Below are positions 1-9,567 of a stretch of 43,560 nt of DNA, piece after piece (within the stretch, counting starts at the first letter, position 1; every line of letters starts with the position of its first letter). Below the pieces are notes generated by a model. The model was not told the DNA's origin. It did not search any database and worked only from the letters and a program-made list of their open reading frames with translations. The stretch is from NIOZ-UU13 sp964444135 (GTDB lineage: Bacteria > Planctomycetota > Phycisphaerae > Sedimentisphaerales > Anaerobacaceae). The stretch spans positions 1 through 43,560 of the forward strand of contig CAYUFX010000033.1 of NCBI GenBank assembly GCA_964444135.1. The letters are read 5' to 3'. The position numbers and the translations under genes are program-made.

Positions 1-22
1 TTTATCGGATACCCTCTAATTC

Positions 23-445
23 TCAATGGTACAGTTTTTTGGGGTCATGCCAGGGATGGCCTTTGAATTTTGGTAAATTGACGGTTCCTTCGGTCAAAGA
101 AAGCCGGTTTACTCCTTCCTGAATCCAGACGGCCTTCTCATCTTCTGTTATGACAATCTCTTTGCCGTTTGAGGTGTTTAATCGCACAGTGTACTCGCAA
201 GGTTGTATTGTCTCTTTTGTTACCTTCCATTGGTGGACAGCTTCACCGGTAAGTGCATTAAAAAGTGTCCCGTCACGGTAGAGGAATTTATGACGATTGC
301 CCATTCCAAACAGATAAAACTTAACTTTGGGCGGTTGCATCACCTTCTGAGCTTCTGTAATCTGACTGGAAGTCTGGTAGTTTTTCATCCCGCCGAGAAG
401 CAGAATATTCAAAAACAGCACGATGACGCTTTTAATGTTGCTCAT
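23..445 (-). CDS. Small secreted or membrane-anchored hypothetical protein
   Basis: I do not recognise this 140-aa protein. It starts with a short hydrophobic stretch (residues 5-19, VIVLFLNILLLGG core) that could be a signal peptide or anchor. The rest is soluble and polar, with a YRDGTLFNALTGE stretch and a basic C-terminus. The reading frame stays open upstream to 505, but that extension is translated from a 7-bp tandem repeat, so I placed the start at the ATG at 445 (MSNIKS). There is no clear Shine-Dalgarno sequence because the repeat lies directly upstream. It is divergent from the dehydrogenase genes on the + strand. Function unknown. Confidence 0.5.
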   Translation of the reverse strand: MSNIKSVIVLFLNILLLGGMKNYQTSSQITEAQKVMQPPKVKFYLFGMGNRHKFLYRDGTLFNALTGEAVHQWKVTKETIQPCEYTVRLNTSNGKEIVITEDEKAVWIQEGVNRLSLTEGTVNLPKFKGHPWHDPKKLYH

Positions 446-450
446 ACGGT

Positions 451-499
451 AAATGGTAAATGGTAAATGGTAAATGATAAATGGTAAATAGTAAATGGT
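451..499. repeat. Heptanucleotide tandem repeat, unit AAATGGT
   Basis: Seven head-to-tail copies of a 7-bp unit (AAATGGT, with AAATGAT and AAATAGT variants) lie immediately upstream of the small hypothetical gene. It is one of four arrays in the window with a 7-bp period but different units. Confidence 0.9.
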
Positions 500-565
500 T
501 AACAATCACCAATCACCATTTTGGGACCCCTTCTGCAAAAAAACAGCAAAATGGTAACCCTCCGG

Positions 566-595
566 TTGCGTTTCTTTAGCGAAATGTGCTATACT
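566..595 (+). promoter_or_regulatory. Candidate sigma70-type promoter for the dehydrogenase operon
   Basis: A -35-like TTGCGT (566-571) and a -10 TATACT (590-595) are 18 bp apart. The -10 is preceded by TGC, an extended -10 feature. It lies about 80 bp upstream of the E1 start. Sequence match only. Confidence 0.45.
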
Positions 596-672
596 ACCAT
601 TTTTCAATGCTGTTAGCAGAGTAATTTCGGCGTTTTTACCACTGAAAAGTAGATTTTGAGGAGACTTGCAGT

Positions 673-2913
673 ATGGATTTTTGCATTGAGGATACTCGAA
701 AGGGACCGAAACCAAAAGTTAAAGACCTTATTAAGGATGGGATTATCAATCTTGAGAATGCAACAGACTGGCTCAGGACCATTTATGAGATTCGCTTTTT
801 TGAGGAGAAGGTTTTCGAGCTTTTGGGCCAGAATATTATCAAAGGCGCCTCACACCTTTACGCCGGCGAGGAGGCGGTCGCCGTCGGGGCTACCGCTGCT
901 ATTGAACGCGGTGACGTCATCGGCTCAACCCACCGGGGCCACGGCCACTGCGGCGCCATCGGCAACAAATACGCCGACAGCGAAGATGACCGCCAGACTC
1001 ACTGGAACCGGATGATGGCTGAATTGATGGGCAAAGAGACCGGCTACTGCAAAGGCAGAGGCGGCTCAATGCACATCGCCGATGTCGATAAATGCCACAA
1101 TCTCGGGTCAACCGGCATCGTCGGCGGCAATCAGGCACCGGCTGTCGGTGCGGCTCTGGCGGAAAAATATAAAAAGACCGGCAAAGTTGTGCTTTCATTC
1201 TTCGGGGACGGCTCGACAAACTGTGGCAGCTTTCACGAATCAATGAATATGGCATCAACACTGGCCGTGCCGCTGGTGGCGATAATTGAAAATAACCTTT
1301 ACGGAATGAGCGTGCCGTTCTCAGGCAGTGAAATCGAAGGTGCCACCAGGGCCAGCAATATCGAGGACATTGCTCAAAGGGCCGCTGCTTATGATGTGCC
1401 GGCTATGATTATGGACGGCCAGGATGCGGTGGCCGTGTTTCTCGCGGTCCGCAAGGCTGTGGAAAGGGCGCGAAAAGATAACCGGATGACAATAATCGAG
1501 GCCAAGACCTATCGCTGGTACGGCCACAGCCGGAGCGACCCACGCGCATATCGAACCAAGGCTGAAGAAAAGGCCTGGCACCAGCGAGACCCCATTAACG
1601 TCCTCAGAGAAAAGCTGCTTACCGAGAAGCTCTCCACAACAGAGCAATTGGACCAGGTCAAAGATAAGGCCTTTGCTACGATTGAAACAGCCACAAAGTT
1701 CGGCTTGGACAGCCCCTGGCCCAATACTGCGGATTTGACCAAAGATGTGTATGTCGAGGAGGCTTATCCGGCTGAGCTTATCGAATCAGACAGGGCACTT
1801 AGTGCAAAGGTGACCGAAGCGACCGCCGCCTTCCAGGCCGCTCTTGCTTCATCCACAGCGAAAACGAAAAAGGAAGCAGCCGAACAGGCAAAGGGCCGGA
1901 TTAAATCTCAATTTGATATGGACATTATGACCATTGCACAGGCGGTCTCCGCTGCTCAGGCTGATGAGCTTAAACGCGACCAAAACATTATAGTAATGGG
2001 TGAAGACGTCGGCCTTTACGGCGGGGCATACCAGGCAACACGGGGGCTCATGGCCGAATTCGGCACCGAGAGAGTCATTGATACCGCAATATCCGAGGCG
2101 GCTATCGCTGGTGCCGCGGTCGGGGTGGCCCTTCGGGGTATGCGGCCGGTGGCTGAAATTATGTATGTCGATTTTGTTACAATAGCGATGGACCAGCTCG
2201 TTCACGTCGGCGCCTATAACCGCTATATGTTCGGCGGCAAAGCCAAGGTCCCGATGGTCCTGCGAACCGAAGGGGGTGTCGGCAGATGTATCGCCGCCCA
2301 CCATTCGGAATCGCTCGAGGCCTGGCTTATGCACCCACCGGGGCTTTACGTTGTAATGCCCTCGACCCCTTACGATGCAAAGGGTCTGCTCAAAGCCGCC
2401 ATCCGCAGTGACAATCCCGTGGTGTTTATAGAACACAAGGCGACTTACGGCCAACTCGGTGCCGTCCCGCAGGAAGATTACATCATCCCGCTCGGTGTCG
2501 CGGATATTAAAAAGCCCGGCAAAGATGCAACCATCGTCAGCTACAGCAGAATGGCGATGTATTCGCTTCAAGCCGCGAAAATCTTAGCTTCCGAGCACGG
2601 CATCGACGCCGAGGTAATTGACGTCAGGACCTTAAAGCCTCTGGATATAACAACAATAGCCGAATCTGTTCGCAAGACAGGCCGATTAATAACCGTCAGT
2701 GAGGGTTTCTGCACCTGCGGCGCGGGCAGAGAGATAGCCGGTCGCTTTATGGAGTACGAATTCAGTGACGGCTCGCACGGGTTCGATTATCTTGATGCGG
2801 CGCCGGTCAATCTGGCGGCAGCCGATGTCCCCCCGCCGATGAGCGAGCCGCTGGAGACGGCAAGTATCCCCAGCGTTGAAAAAATCATAGAGGCTGTTAA
2901 GGCGATTGTATGA
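673..2913 (+). CDS. Fused 2-oxoacid dehydrogenase E1 (alpha plus beta), pyruvate/acetoin type
   Basis: This thiamine-diphosphate enzyme decarboxylates pyruvate (or acetoin or another 2-oxoacid) and hands the acyl group to the lipoyl E2 encoded next door. The 746-aa protein joins two subunits that are separate in most bacteria. Residues about 20-350 are E1-alpha, with the TPP-binding GDG at 178-180 closing at an NN near 205. Residues about 417-746 are E1-beta, starting DIMTIAQAVS and containing GEDVGLYGG. An Ala/Lys-rich linker (about 385-412) separates them. The ATG at 673 has a strong GAGGAGA about 9 bp upstream. No E3 (dihydrolipoamide dehydrogenase) is in the window. The AGEEAVAVG region is shared by PdhA and AcoA, so the exact substrate is uncertain. 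Confidence 0.92.
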   Translation: MDFCIEDTRKGPKPKVKDLIKDGIINLENATDWLRTIYEIRFFEEKVFELLGQNIIKGASHLYAGEEAVAVGATAAIERGDVIGSTHRGHGHCGAIGNKYADSEDDRQTHWNRMMAELMGKETGYCKGRGGSMHIADVDKCHNLGSTGIVGGNQAPAVGAALAEKYKKTGKVVLSFFGDGSTNCGSFHESMNMASTLAVPLVAIIENNLYGMSVPFSGSEIEGATRASNIEDIAQRAAAYDVPAMIMDGQDAVAVFLAVRKAVERARKDNRMTIIEAKTYRWYGHSRSDPRAYRTKAEEKAWHQRDPINVLREKLLTEKLSTTEQLDQVKDKAFATIETATKFGLDSPWPNTADLTKDVYVEEAYPAELIESDRALSAKVTEATAAFQAALASSTAKTKKEAAEQAKGRIKSQFDMDIMTIAQAVSAAQADELKRDQNIIVMGEDVGLYGGAYQATRGLMAEFGTERVIDTAISEAAIAGAAVGVALRGMRPVAEIMYVDFVTIAMDQLVHVGAYNRYMFGGKAKVPMVLRTEGGVGRCIAAHHSESLEAWLMHPPGLYVVMPSTPYDAKGLLKAAIRSDNPVVFIEHKATYGQLGAVPQEDYIIPLGVADIKKPGKDATIVSYSRMAMYSLQAAKILASEHGIDAEVIDVRTLKPLDITTIAESVRKTGRLITVSEGFCTCGAGREIAGRFMEYEFSDGSHGFDYLDAAPVNLAAADVPPPMSEPLETASIPSVEKIIEAVKAIV

Positions 2914-2930
2914 AGAAAGATGTTTTCTCC

Positions 2931-2999
2931 TGTCATTCTGAGCGCAGCGAAGAATCTCGTTTTCGCAGGCCGGAGCCTTCGCTAACGCTCAGGATGACA
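2931..2999. repeat. Dispersed palindromic repeat, TGTCATTCTGAGCG type
   Basis: The ends are inverted: TGTCATTCTGAGCG at the left and CGCTCAGGATGACA at the right. It fills the gap between the E1 and E2 genes of one operon, so it is presumably transcribed and folds in the mRNA. Related ends recur at 28999-29092 and 35837-35945. Confidence 0.8.
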
Positions 3000-3035
3000 A
3001 ACGATGAAATACGAAAATATATGAGGATAGAATAA

Positions 3036-4292
3036 ATGGCAAAAGAAGTAAGATTACCTCAGCTTGGCCAGACAATGGAAGAAGGAACCATTGTTAATTG
3101 TTTACTCAAGGTTGGCGACGAGGTCAAAAAAGGTGATGTGATTTTTGAGATAGAGACCGACAAGGCGACCCTCGAGATGGAGTCACCCGCCGACGGTTTT
3201 GTAAAGCATATTCTCGTTGAGGTCGATGAAACACTTTCCGTAGGGGCGCCGATGTTGGTCCTTGGCGAGGAGGACGAAGAAGTGCCGCAAAGCTTTGTCG
3301 ATTCACTCAAGTCCGGGGCACCAGAAGCCCCGGAAGCTGCGCCTGTTGAGCAACCCGTCACTGCTGAGCCTCCCAAAGCCGAGCCGCAGCCGGCCGCGCC
3401 TGTAGGCAGAGTAAAGGCCTCACCGAGGGCAAAGAAACTGGCCGGTGAGCTTGGAGTGGACCTGACAGCAATTACCGGCACAGGCCCTGCCGGCAAAATT
3501 ACCGAGCAGGATGTCAGAGAAGCCGCCGCCTCGAAACCGGCTAAACCCGCTAAACCGACCCCCGCAGCTCCAGCAGAGGTAAAACTCGGTGCGACGGTAC
3601 CGCTTAACAGATTGCAGAAAATTACCGCAGAGAGAATGCTGAGGTCAAAGCGTGAGATTCCATGCTTCTATCTGACTGTAAGGGCCGATGTCACCGACTT
3701 AGTTAAGCTCCGGACAAAGCTGAACGAAAGCGATGACGTGAAAATCTCTTACAATGATTTTATTATCAAGGCCGTAGCGACGGGCCTGGAGAGATATCCG
3801 ATTATGACGGGCCAATTGGAAGGCCAGGCTATCAAGCTGGCCCAGGCAATCAATATCGGCCTTGCTATATCCGTTCCGGACGGTCTGGTCGCGCCGATTC
3901 TCAAAGACGTGAGCAAAAAGGACGTCAAGCAAATAGCACGTGACAATCAGGCACTGGTTGAAAGGGCGCGCAGCAATAAATTGGCCCCCACCGATTTGGA
4001 GGGCGGCTGTATTACCGCAACTAACCTCGGTGCCTTCGGGATAGACAACTTCATCCCGATTGTGGTGCCCGGCCAATGCAGTATTCTTGGCATCGGTCAG
4101 ATAACCGATACCTGCGTGCCGGACAACGGCAGGGACCCCGCCTTGCGGGAACCAAATATCATGGTGCGAAAGCTAATGAATATGACCCTGTCCGTGGACC
4201 ACAAGGTTGCAAACGGCGCATACGCAGCCCAGTTCCTCGACTTTGTGAGAAAACTGCTGGAAGATACTTCCACGTTTGATATAGGTGATTAG
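3036..4292 (+). CDS. Dihydrolipoamide acyltransferase (E2) of the 2-oxoacid dehydrogenase complex
   Basis: E2 core of the complex, 418 aa. A lipoyl domain covers residues 3-80, with the lipoyl-lysine K43 in the ETDKATLE motif. A Pro/Ala/Glu-rich linker follows, then a peripheral subunit-binding domain (about 126-168, RVKASPRAKKLA to ITEQDVREAA), a second Ala/Pro linker, and the catalytic domain (about 190-418). The catalytic motif, usually DHRxxxDG, reads DHKVANG here: the histidine is kept but the usual Asp is Asn. The start has GAGGATAG upstream. The segment NGRDPALREP before the catalytic motif is encoded by a 23-bp hairpin sequence also found at 21857. It probably works with the fused E1; a pyruvate or acetoin role cannot be separated by sequence alone. 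Confidence 0.92.
   Translation: MAKEVRLPQLGQTMEEGTIVNCLLKVGDEVKKGDVIFEIETDKATLEMESPADGFVKHILVEVDETLSVGAPMLVLGEEDEEVPQSFVDSLKSGAPEAPEAAPVEQPVTAEPPKAEPQPAAPVGRVKASPRAKKLAGELGVDLTAITGTGPAGKITEQDVREAAASKPAKPAKPTPAAPAEVKLGATVPLNRLQKITAERMLRSKREIPCFYLTVRADVTDLVKLRTKLNESDDVKISYNDFIIKAVATGLERYPIMTGQLEGQAIKLAQAINIGLAISVPDGLVAPILKDVSKKDVKQIARDNQALVERARSNKLAPTDLEGGCITATNLGAFGIDNFIPIVVPGQCSILGIGQITDTCVPDNGRDPALREPNIMVRKLMNMTLSVDHKVANGAYAAQFLDFVRKLLEDTSTFDIGD
4131..4153. repeat. 23-bp hairpin sequence inside the E2 gene, repeated at 21857
   Basis: A GC-rich hairpin (arms CCCGC and GCGGG, loop CTT) within the E2 coding sequence is identical over 23 bp to intergenic DNA at 21857-21879. Confidence 0.7.
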
Positions 4293-4334
4293 TAGTCGGT
4301 TTGAGTAACCGCTTGCCAGAAAGGAGCTTTTGAA

Positions 4335-6062
4335 ATGGCAAAGAAAGTCGAAGCTAAGCACGTACCGAATATAAGGAAAGCCACGCCCAAGGTTCCTGTT
4401 ATTGGTGTTTTTGCCACGAGCGACCCGCGGATTGACCAGTCCAGCCGGACTCGCTGTCAGAACATCGCAAAAATGGCTGCCGATTGTATAAGCGGGGCGG
4501 TCGTTCTGCCGGACAAAACGCCCGTCCCTGTTGTTTATTCCACCGTGCTGGTAGATGGCGAAGCACAGGCCGACATTGTAGCTCAGCAGTTTCGCAAGGC
4601 CGGCGTTGACATTTTGGTATGCGTGCCGGACACCTGGGCGTTTCCGCAGCTTACCGCTATTTCACTGCTGCAGCAGTTTCCGCCTAATACACCGATTAAT
4701 ATTACCTGCGGCAACAGCGGTCCCAAGCCCGGCGTGGTCTATGCCCATGCCCTCAACGGCGCTCTCAGCCAGTATGGCCGAATGGTTGCCTTAAATGTCG
4801 GAACCTGGCCCGATACCGGTATGGACCCGAAGATGACGGACCAGACGGCCGGGAATCTTATCGACTGGTGCTATGCGGCGGTAACCGCTGTGGCATTGCG
4901 AGGCCGCAGAGTTATGGTTTTCGGACACGACTCAATGGGAATGGAAACGGCTCTGGCACATATCATTCCGATAAGGAATACTTTCGGCCTGGAAATCACA
5001 CGTCTGGATATGAAGCTGCTGGCCGATATGCTCAATAAAAAGGCCTATAACGAAAAGGAGCTCAAGTCACTGCGAGGCTGGATTGAGAAACATATCGGCA
5101 AACGACTGGAGCTGCGCGATGAGGCGGACAGCGAAAGGTTTAATCAGTCTCTGGCGATGTATTTAATCGTTCGTGACCTGATGGCGGATTTAAACGCGGT
5201 CGGTGGCGGATTTATGAGCCAACTGGAATGGGGCAGTGACCTGCGGGGCATTCCTTTGCCGGTGGCCGATGTGATGGAGAGCCTGTTCAATTCGACATTC
5301 GACCACAACGGCCGAAAGGCCCCCCTGCCATACGCCACCGAGGCCGACGTCCAGGGACTTTTGACAATGCTGTTTATGACATATTTGAGCGGCGGAAATC
5401 CACCATTGTTTATGGACTTTAGAAAGGTCTGGGAGGCCTGGGAAATCAGAGATTTGGCCAAGAAAATCGGCGTCAAATCGTTGGATAAAAAGGCGGACTG
5501 GTACAACAAAGGTTTGGTTGATGGTGACAACTCCGGCAGCGCATCTTTCGATTGGGCGGCTAGGCCCGGGGCGTCGGTAAAGAATATTATGGCCGGCATA
5601 TCATTACCTTTAGCCGAGGAAAACTACTTCCCCGGTGGAGGCAACGCAGTCAACTTTATGACACCGGCGGTAATCGAAGGTATCGCCGGGCGAGTCGCAT
5701 ACAGCAGTGCCGGCGGTTTATTCAGTATGGTCTGGGACGAGGCGCATACAACGGAAGTACCGGCGAAGCTCGCTAAGGCGATGTGTGAGCTGACTACGCC
5801 TATCTGGCCGCACACGTTTATCGTGCCTAAATACGCGAGTATGGTTGAGTACAAACAGTATCCGCCGGCCAATCACTTCCATATGACCTGGGATTTGCCG
5901 GTTGCCCGACTGCAGCACTGGATGGATTTAACGGCGGTATTGAGCGTTACACCCTGGGCAGCCAGGCCCAAGTTCATCGAGGGCCTTGACAGGCCACAGC
6001 CGTTGATTCATCTGATAAATGGCGGTGAGGACGCCTTCAAACTAATGTCGGTTCGCAGCTAA
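4335..6062 (+). CDS. L-fucose isomerase family protein (FucI-like)
   Basis: Ketol isomerase family that converts L-fucose to L-fuculose (or D-arabinose to D-ribulose) using a divalent metal. The 575-aa length matches the roughly 590-aa FucI family. Candidate metal ligands are E336 (in ATEAD), D361 (in FMDF) and H514 (in ANHFHM), in the order and approximate spacing of the Glu/Asp/His triad known from E. coli FucI. The start is supported by AAGGAG about 10 bp upstream. It follows the E2 gene by about 40 bp, so it is probably in the same transcript. This could tie deoxy-sugar breakdown (lactaldehyde/pyruvate) to the dehydrogenase. No fuculokinase or aldolase is in the window, so the sugar is not proven. 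Confidence 0.85.
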   Translation: MAKKVEAKHVPNIRKATPKVPVIGVFATSDPRIDQSSRTRCQNIAKMAADCISGAVVLPDKTPVPVVYSTVLVDGEAQADIVAQQFRKAGVDILVCVPDTWAFPQLTAISLLQQFPPNTPINITCGNSGPKPGVVYAHALNGALSQYGRMVALNVGTWPDTGMDPKMTDQTAGNLIDWCYAAVTAVALRGRRVMVFGHDSMGMETALAHIIPIRNTFGLEITRLDMKLLADMLNKKAYNEKELKSLRGWIEKHIGKRLELRDEADSERFNQSLAMYLIVRDLMADLNAVGGGFMSQLEWGSDLRGIPLPVADVMESLFNSTFDHNGRKAPLPYATEADVQGLLTMLFMTYLSGGNPPLFMDFRKVWEAWEIRDLAKKIGVKSLDKKADWYNKGLVDGDNSGSASFDWAARPGASVKNIMAGISLPLAEENYFPGGGNAVNFMTPAVIEGIAGRVAYSSAGGLFSMVWDEAHTTEVPAKLAKAMCELTTPIWPHTFIVPKYASMVEYKQYPPANHFHMTWDLPVARLQHWMDLTAVLSVTPWAARPKFIEGLDRPQPLIHLINGGEDAFKLMSVRS

Positions 6063-6147
6063 ATTGTTTGTTGTAATCATATTACCGCCCGGATTTCTAT
6101 GCAAAGTCAGGGTGCGCTGGTAATCTACAATCCTAAAAGTAAATTTG

Positions 6148-6176
6148 TTGACAGTTCAAAACCGCTCTGATAAAAT
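6148..6176 (+). promoter_or_regulatory. Near-consensus sigma70 promoter for carB
   Basis: TTGACA (6148-6153), a 17-bp spacer and TAAAAT (6171-6176). The 5' leader to the carB ATG at 6263 is about 80 nt. The match makes carB a separate transcription unit from the dehydrogenase cluster. Confidence 0.75.
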
Positions 6177-6262
6177 CCTTCAGCCTCGGCGTAAGGGGGC
6201 GAAAATTACAGTCTGTATCTAAGTTCTGAGGTAAAAAATAACACTTTTGAGGTGGACAAAAA

Positions 6263-9200
6263 ATGCCAAAACGCAAGGATATTCACAAGGTGCTGATTAT
6301 CGGCTCAGGCCCAATCATCATTGGCCAGGCCTGTGAATTTGATTACTCCGGCACGCAAGCCTGCAAGGCCCTTCGAAAACTGGGTTACGAAATCGTTCTG
6401 GTCAATTCCAACCCGGCAACCATCATGACCGACCCAGGCATGGCGGATGTAACCTATGTTGAGCCGCTCAATGTCAAAACTATGGAGCAGATTATTGCAA
6501 AAGAAAAACCCGATGCCCTGCTGCCCAATCTCGGTGGACAAACAGGCCTTAACCTTTCGTCGGATCTGTACCGCAGGGGCGTTCTTGATAAATATGGTGT
6601 GCAGATTATTGGTGTCAAGGCCGACGCCATTGAGCGAGGTGAAGACCGCCAGGCATTTAAGGATACAATGAATCAACTGGGTATTGAGATGCCAAAAAGC
6701 GAGATAGCAAACAGCCTTGAGGACGCTGAAAAAGTGCTTGAGAAGATCGGCTTGCCCTGTGTTATACGTCCCGCTTATACAATGGGCGGAACCGGCGGCG
6801 GCCTGGTTTACAACCTTGAGGAGTTCCGTACTGTTGTCAGCAGAGGCCTGTCTTTCAGTCTTGTCGGGCAGGTCCTTGTTGAGGAATCTGTCCTCGGATG
6901 GGAAGAATTGGAACTCGAGGTTGTGCGTGATGCGAAGAATCAGATGATAACGGTCTGCTTTATTGAGAATGTTGATGCTATGGGCATTCATACGGGCGAT
7001 TCATATTGTACCGCCCCTATGTTGACCATAGATCCTGAGCTTCAGAAACGTCTTCAGAAACATTCCTATGATATTGTCGAAGCCATCGGCGTCATCGGGG
7101 GAACCAACATCCAGTTTGCCCATGACCCTAAGACTGGCCGGGTCGTCGTTATTGAAATTAACCCGAGAACTTCACGTTCATCGGCGCTTGCTTCCAAGGC
7201 AACAGGTTTTCCTATCGCGATGGTGTCCTCCATGTTAGCAGGCGGCCTGACTATGGATGAGATTCCCTATTGGCGCGATGGCACACTTGAAAAATATACG
7301 CCGTCCGGAGACTATGTAGTTGTAAAGTTTGCGCGCTGGGCCTTCGAAAAATTCAAGGGCATTGAAGATAAGCTGGGTACGCAAATGCGTGCCGTTGGGG
7401 AGGTTATGAGCATTGGCAAGACCTACAAGGAGGCATTTCAAAAGTCCATTCGGTCTCTTGAAATCAATCGTTATGGGCTGGGTTTTGCCAAGGACTTCAA
7501 TAAGAAATCCCTCGATGAGCTTCTGGAGCTCTTAATGGAGCCCACGAGTGAGCGCCAATTTATTATGTACGAGGCCTTACGCAAAGGAGCAAGTGTCGAT
7601 GCGCTCTACGAAAAGACATATATTAAGCCCTGGTTTATCGAGCAGATGAAAGAGCTGGTGGAGCTTGAGGAAGAAATATTAAAATACAAGGGCAAAAAAT
7701 TGCCGGACGAGTTCCTAATCCGGGCGAAAAAGGATGGATTCGCAGACAAGTATCTGGCCCAACTCCTGAATGTTCCGGAAGAACAGATAAGGAAAAGACG
7801 CATCGCCCTTAATGTTGTTGAGGCCTGGGAGCCTGTTCCGGTGAGCGGCGTGGAAAATGCAGCCTACTACTTCTCAACTTATAACGCCCCAGATAAAGTG
7901 CAAGTCAGCGATAAACGCAAGATAATGGTGCTCGGCGGCGGCCCAAACCGCATCGGCCAGGGCATTGAATTTGACTATTGTTGTGTTCACGCCGCCTTTG
8001 CACTTCGCGATGAAGGTTATGAAACCATCATGGTCAACTGCAATCCTGAGACCGTTTCCACGGACTATGACACCTCCGACAAGCTGTATTTTGAGCCGCT
8101 CACCGTTGAAGATGTCTTAAGTATTTATAATAAGGAAAAGCCCGAAGGCGTTATCGTTCAGTTCGGCGGTCAAACACCCCTTAATATCGCAAGAGAGCTG
8201 GAAGATGCCGGCGTAAAAATTATCGGCACCTCACCGGAGAAGATTGACCTTGCCGAAGACAGGGACAGGTTCCGCAAGTTAATGAAAAAACTCGGCATCC
8301 CGCAGCCGGAATCCGGAATGGCAAGCACCCTTGATGAGGCGCTTAAAATCGCCAAAAAAATCGGCTATCCGTTAATGGTCAGGCCTTCATACGTCCTTGG
8401 GGGCAGGGCGATGGAGGTCGTCCACGATGAAGAAATGCTCAGATACTATGTCGCAAGGGCCACGGATGTCTCTCCCGAAAGACCAATCTTGATTGACAAA
8501 TTTCTGGAAAACGCTATTGAAGTCGAAGCGGATGCCATTGCCGACGGCACGGACGCCTTTGTGCCTGCGATTATGGAACACATTGAGCTTGCAGGCGTCC
8601 ATTCAGGTGATTCCGCATGCGTGCTGCCGCCTGTTAGTATTCCCCAAAAGCATCTCAAGACAATCTACGATTATAACCGGAAAATCGCCATCGAGTTTAA
8701 CGTAGTTGGCCTGATGAACATCCAGTATGCCATTGCCGATGACGTTGTTTACATTCTTGAGGCAAATCCGCGCGCCTCAAGGACCGTCCCGCTGGTCTCC
8801 AAGGTTTGCGGTATTCCAATGGTCCCTATTGCCACGCAGCTTATGCTTGGCAAGCGCATTTCGGATATGGAATTGGAGAGTTTGTCCATACCTCATTTCG
8901 GCGTCAAGGAGGCTGTATTTCCCTTTAATATGTTCCATGAGGTGGACCCTCTATTAGGTCCCGAAATGCGCTCGACCGGCGAAGTCCTCGGCATGGCCGA
9001 TTCGTTCGGACTTGCCTTTTATAAGGCCCAGGAGGCAACACAGATGCCGTTGCCCTCGGACGGGACCGTCCTGATTACCATTTCAGAGGAAGACAAGCCT
9101 TCTGCACTGCCGGTGGTGCAACAATTTAAAGATATAGATTTTAACATTAAAGCTACCAAAGGGACAAATCAGTTTCTGTCCGACAATGGAATAGAATCGG

Positions 9201-9484
9201 AATGTATTCTTAAAATGCACGAAGGAAGGCCGAATATTCTTGATAGTATAAAAAATGGGGAAATACAGCTTGTTGTAAATACGCCGAGCGGCAAACAAAG
9301 CAAACATGACGATTCATATATTCGTAAAGCGGCTATCAAATACAAGATACCTTACATTACAACGGTGGCCGCCGCCGCTGCAACGGTAAAGGGTATAGCC
9401 GCCTTCCGTAAAAAGCCCGGACAAATAAAGTCCCTCCAGAGTTACCATGCAGATATAAAGAAAGCACAGGTAGTGAGCAGTTGA
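6263..9484 (+). CDS. carB: Carbamoyl-phosphate synthase large subunit
   Basis: Makes carbamoyl phosphate from bicarbonate, ammonia and two ATP for arginine and pyrimidine synthesis. At 1073 aa it is full length. The two homologous ATP-grasp halves are visible: carboxyphosphate half about 1-400 and carbamoyl-phosphate half about 555-935, each opening with a G-x-G-P-x-x-I-G-Q motif (GSGPIIIGQ, GGGPNRIGQ). An oligomerisation segment lies between them. The C-terminal MGS-type allosteric domain covers about 937-1073 (LPVVQQFKD to AATVKGIAAF). The RBS is GAGGTGG. The small glutaminase subunit carA is not in this window, so its gene must lie elsewhere. Confidence 0.98.
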   Translation: MPKRKDIHKVLIIGSGPIIIGQACEFDYSGTQACKALRKLGYEIVLVNSNPATIMTDPGMADVTYVEPLNVKTMEQIIAKEKPDALLPNLGGQTGLNLSSDLYRRGVLDKYGVQIIGVKADAIERGEDRQAFKDTMNQLGIEMPKSEIANSLEDAEKVLEKIGLPCVIRPAYTMGGTGGGLVYNLEEFRTVVSRGLSFSLVGQVLVEESVLGWEELELEVVRDAKNQMITVCFIENVDAMGIHTGDSYCTAPMLTIDPELQKRLQKHSYDIVEAIGVIGGTNIQFAHDPKTGRVVVIEINPRTSRSSALASKATGFPIAMVSSMLAGGLTMDEIPYWRDGTLEKYTPSGDYVVVKFARWAFEKFKGIEDKLGTQMRAVGEVMSIGKTYKEAFQKSIRSLEINRYGLGFAKDFNKKSLDELLELLMEPTSERQFIMYEALRKGASVDALYEKTYIKPWFIEQMKELVELEEEILKYKGKKLPDEFLIRAKKDGFADKYLAQLLNVPEEQIRKRRIALNVVEAWEPVPVSGVENAAYYFSTYNAPDKVQVSDKRKIMVLGGGPNRIGQGIEFDYCCVHAAFALRDEGYETIMVNCNPETVSTDYDTSDKLYFEPLTVEDVLSIYNKEKPEGVIVQFGGQTPLNIARELEDAGVKIIGTSPEKIDLAEDRDRFRKLMKKLGIPQPESGMASTLDEALKIAKKIGYPLMVRPSYVLGGRAMEVVHDEEMLRYYVARATDVSPERPILIDKFLENAIEVEADAIADGTDAFVPAIMEHIELAGVHSGDSACVLPPVSIPQKHLKTIYDYNRKIAIEFNVVGLMNIQYAIADDVVYILEANPRASRTVPLVSKVCGIPMVPIATQLMLGKRISDMELESLSIPHFGVKEAVFPFNMFHEVDPLLGPEMRSTGEVLGMADSFGLAFYKAQEATQMPLPSDGTVLITISEEDKPSALPVVQQFKDIDFNIKATKGTNQFLSDNGIESECILKMHEGRPNILDSIKNGEIQLVVNTPSGKQSKHDDSYIRKAAIKYKIPYITTVAAAAATVKGIAAFRKKPGQIKSLQSYHADIKKAQVVSS

Positions 9485-9567
9485 TTAGTTGGGTGTAGTA
9501 CTCGTGCTTCGTAGCTCGCCCCTAAGTGGCAAGCTAACTTCGCAGAGTAGCACTTCGCACCATTTGT

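Noticed and set aside
451..499. Heptamer arrays as CRISPR
   Set aside because: No spacers; units are head to tail and only 7 bp long.
506..715. A 69-aa minus-strand frame upstream of the dehydrogenase
   Set aside because: It overlaps the promoter and RBS of a strong + strand gene and has no sign of its own translation signal.
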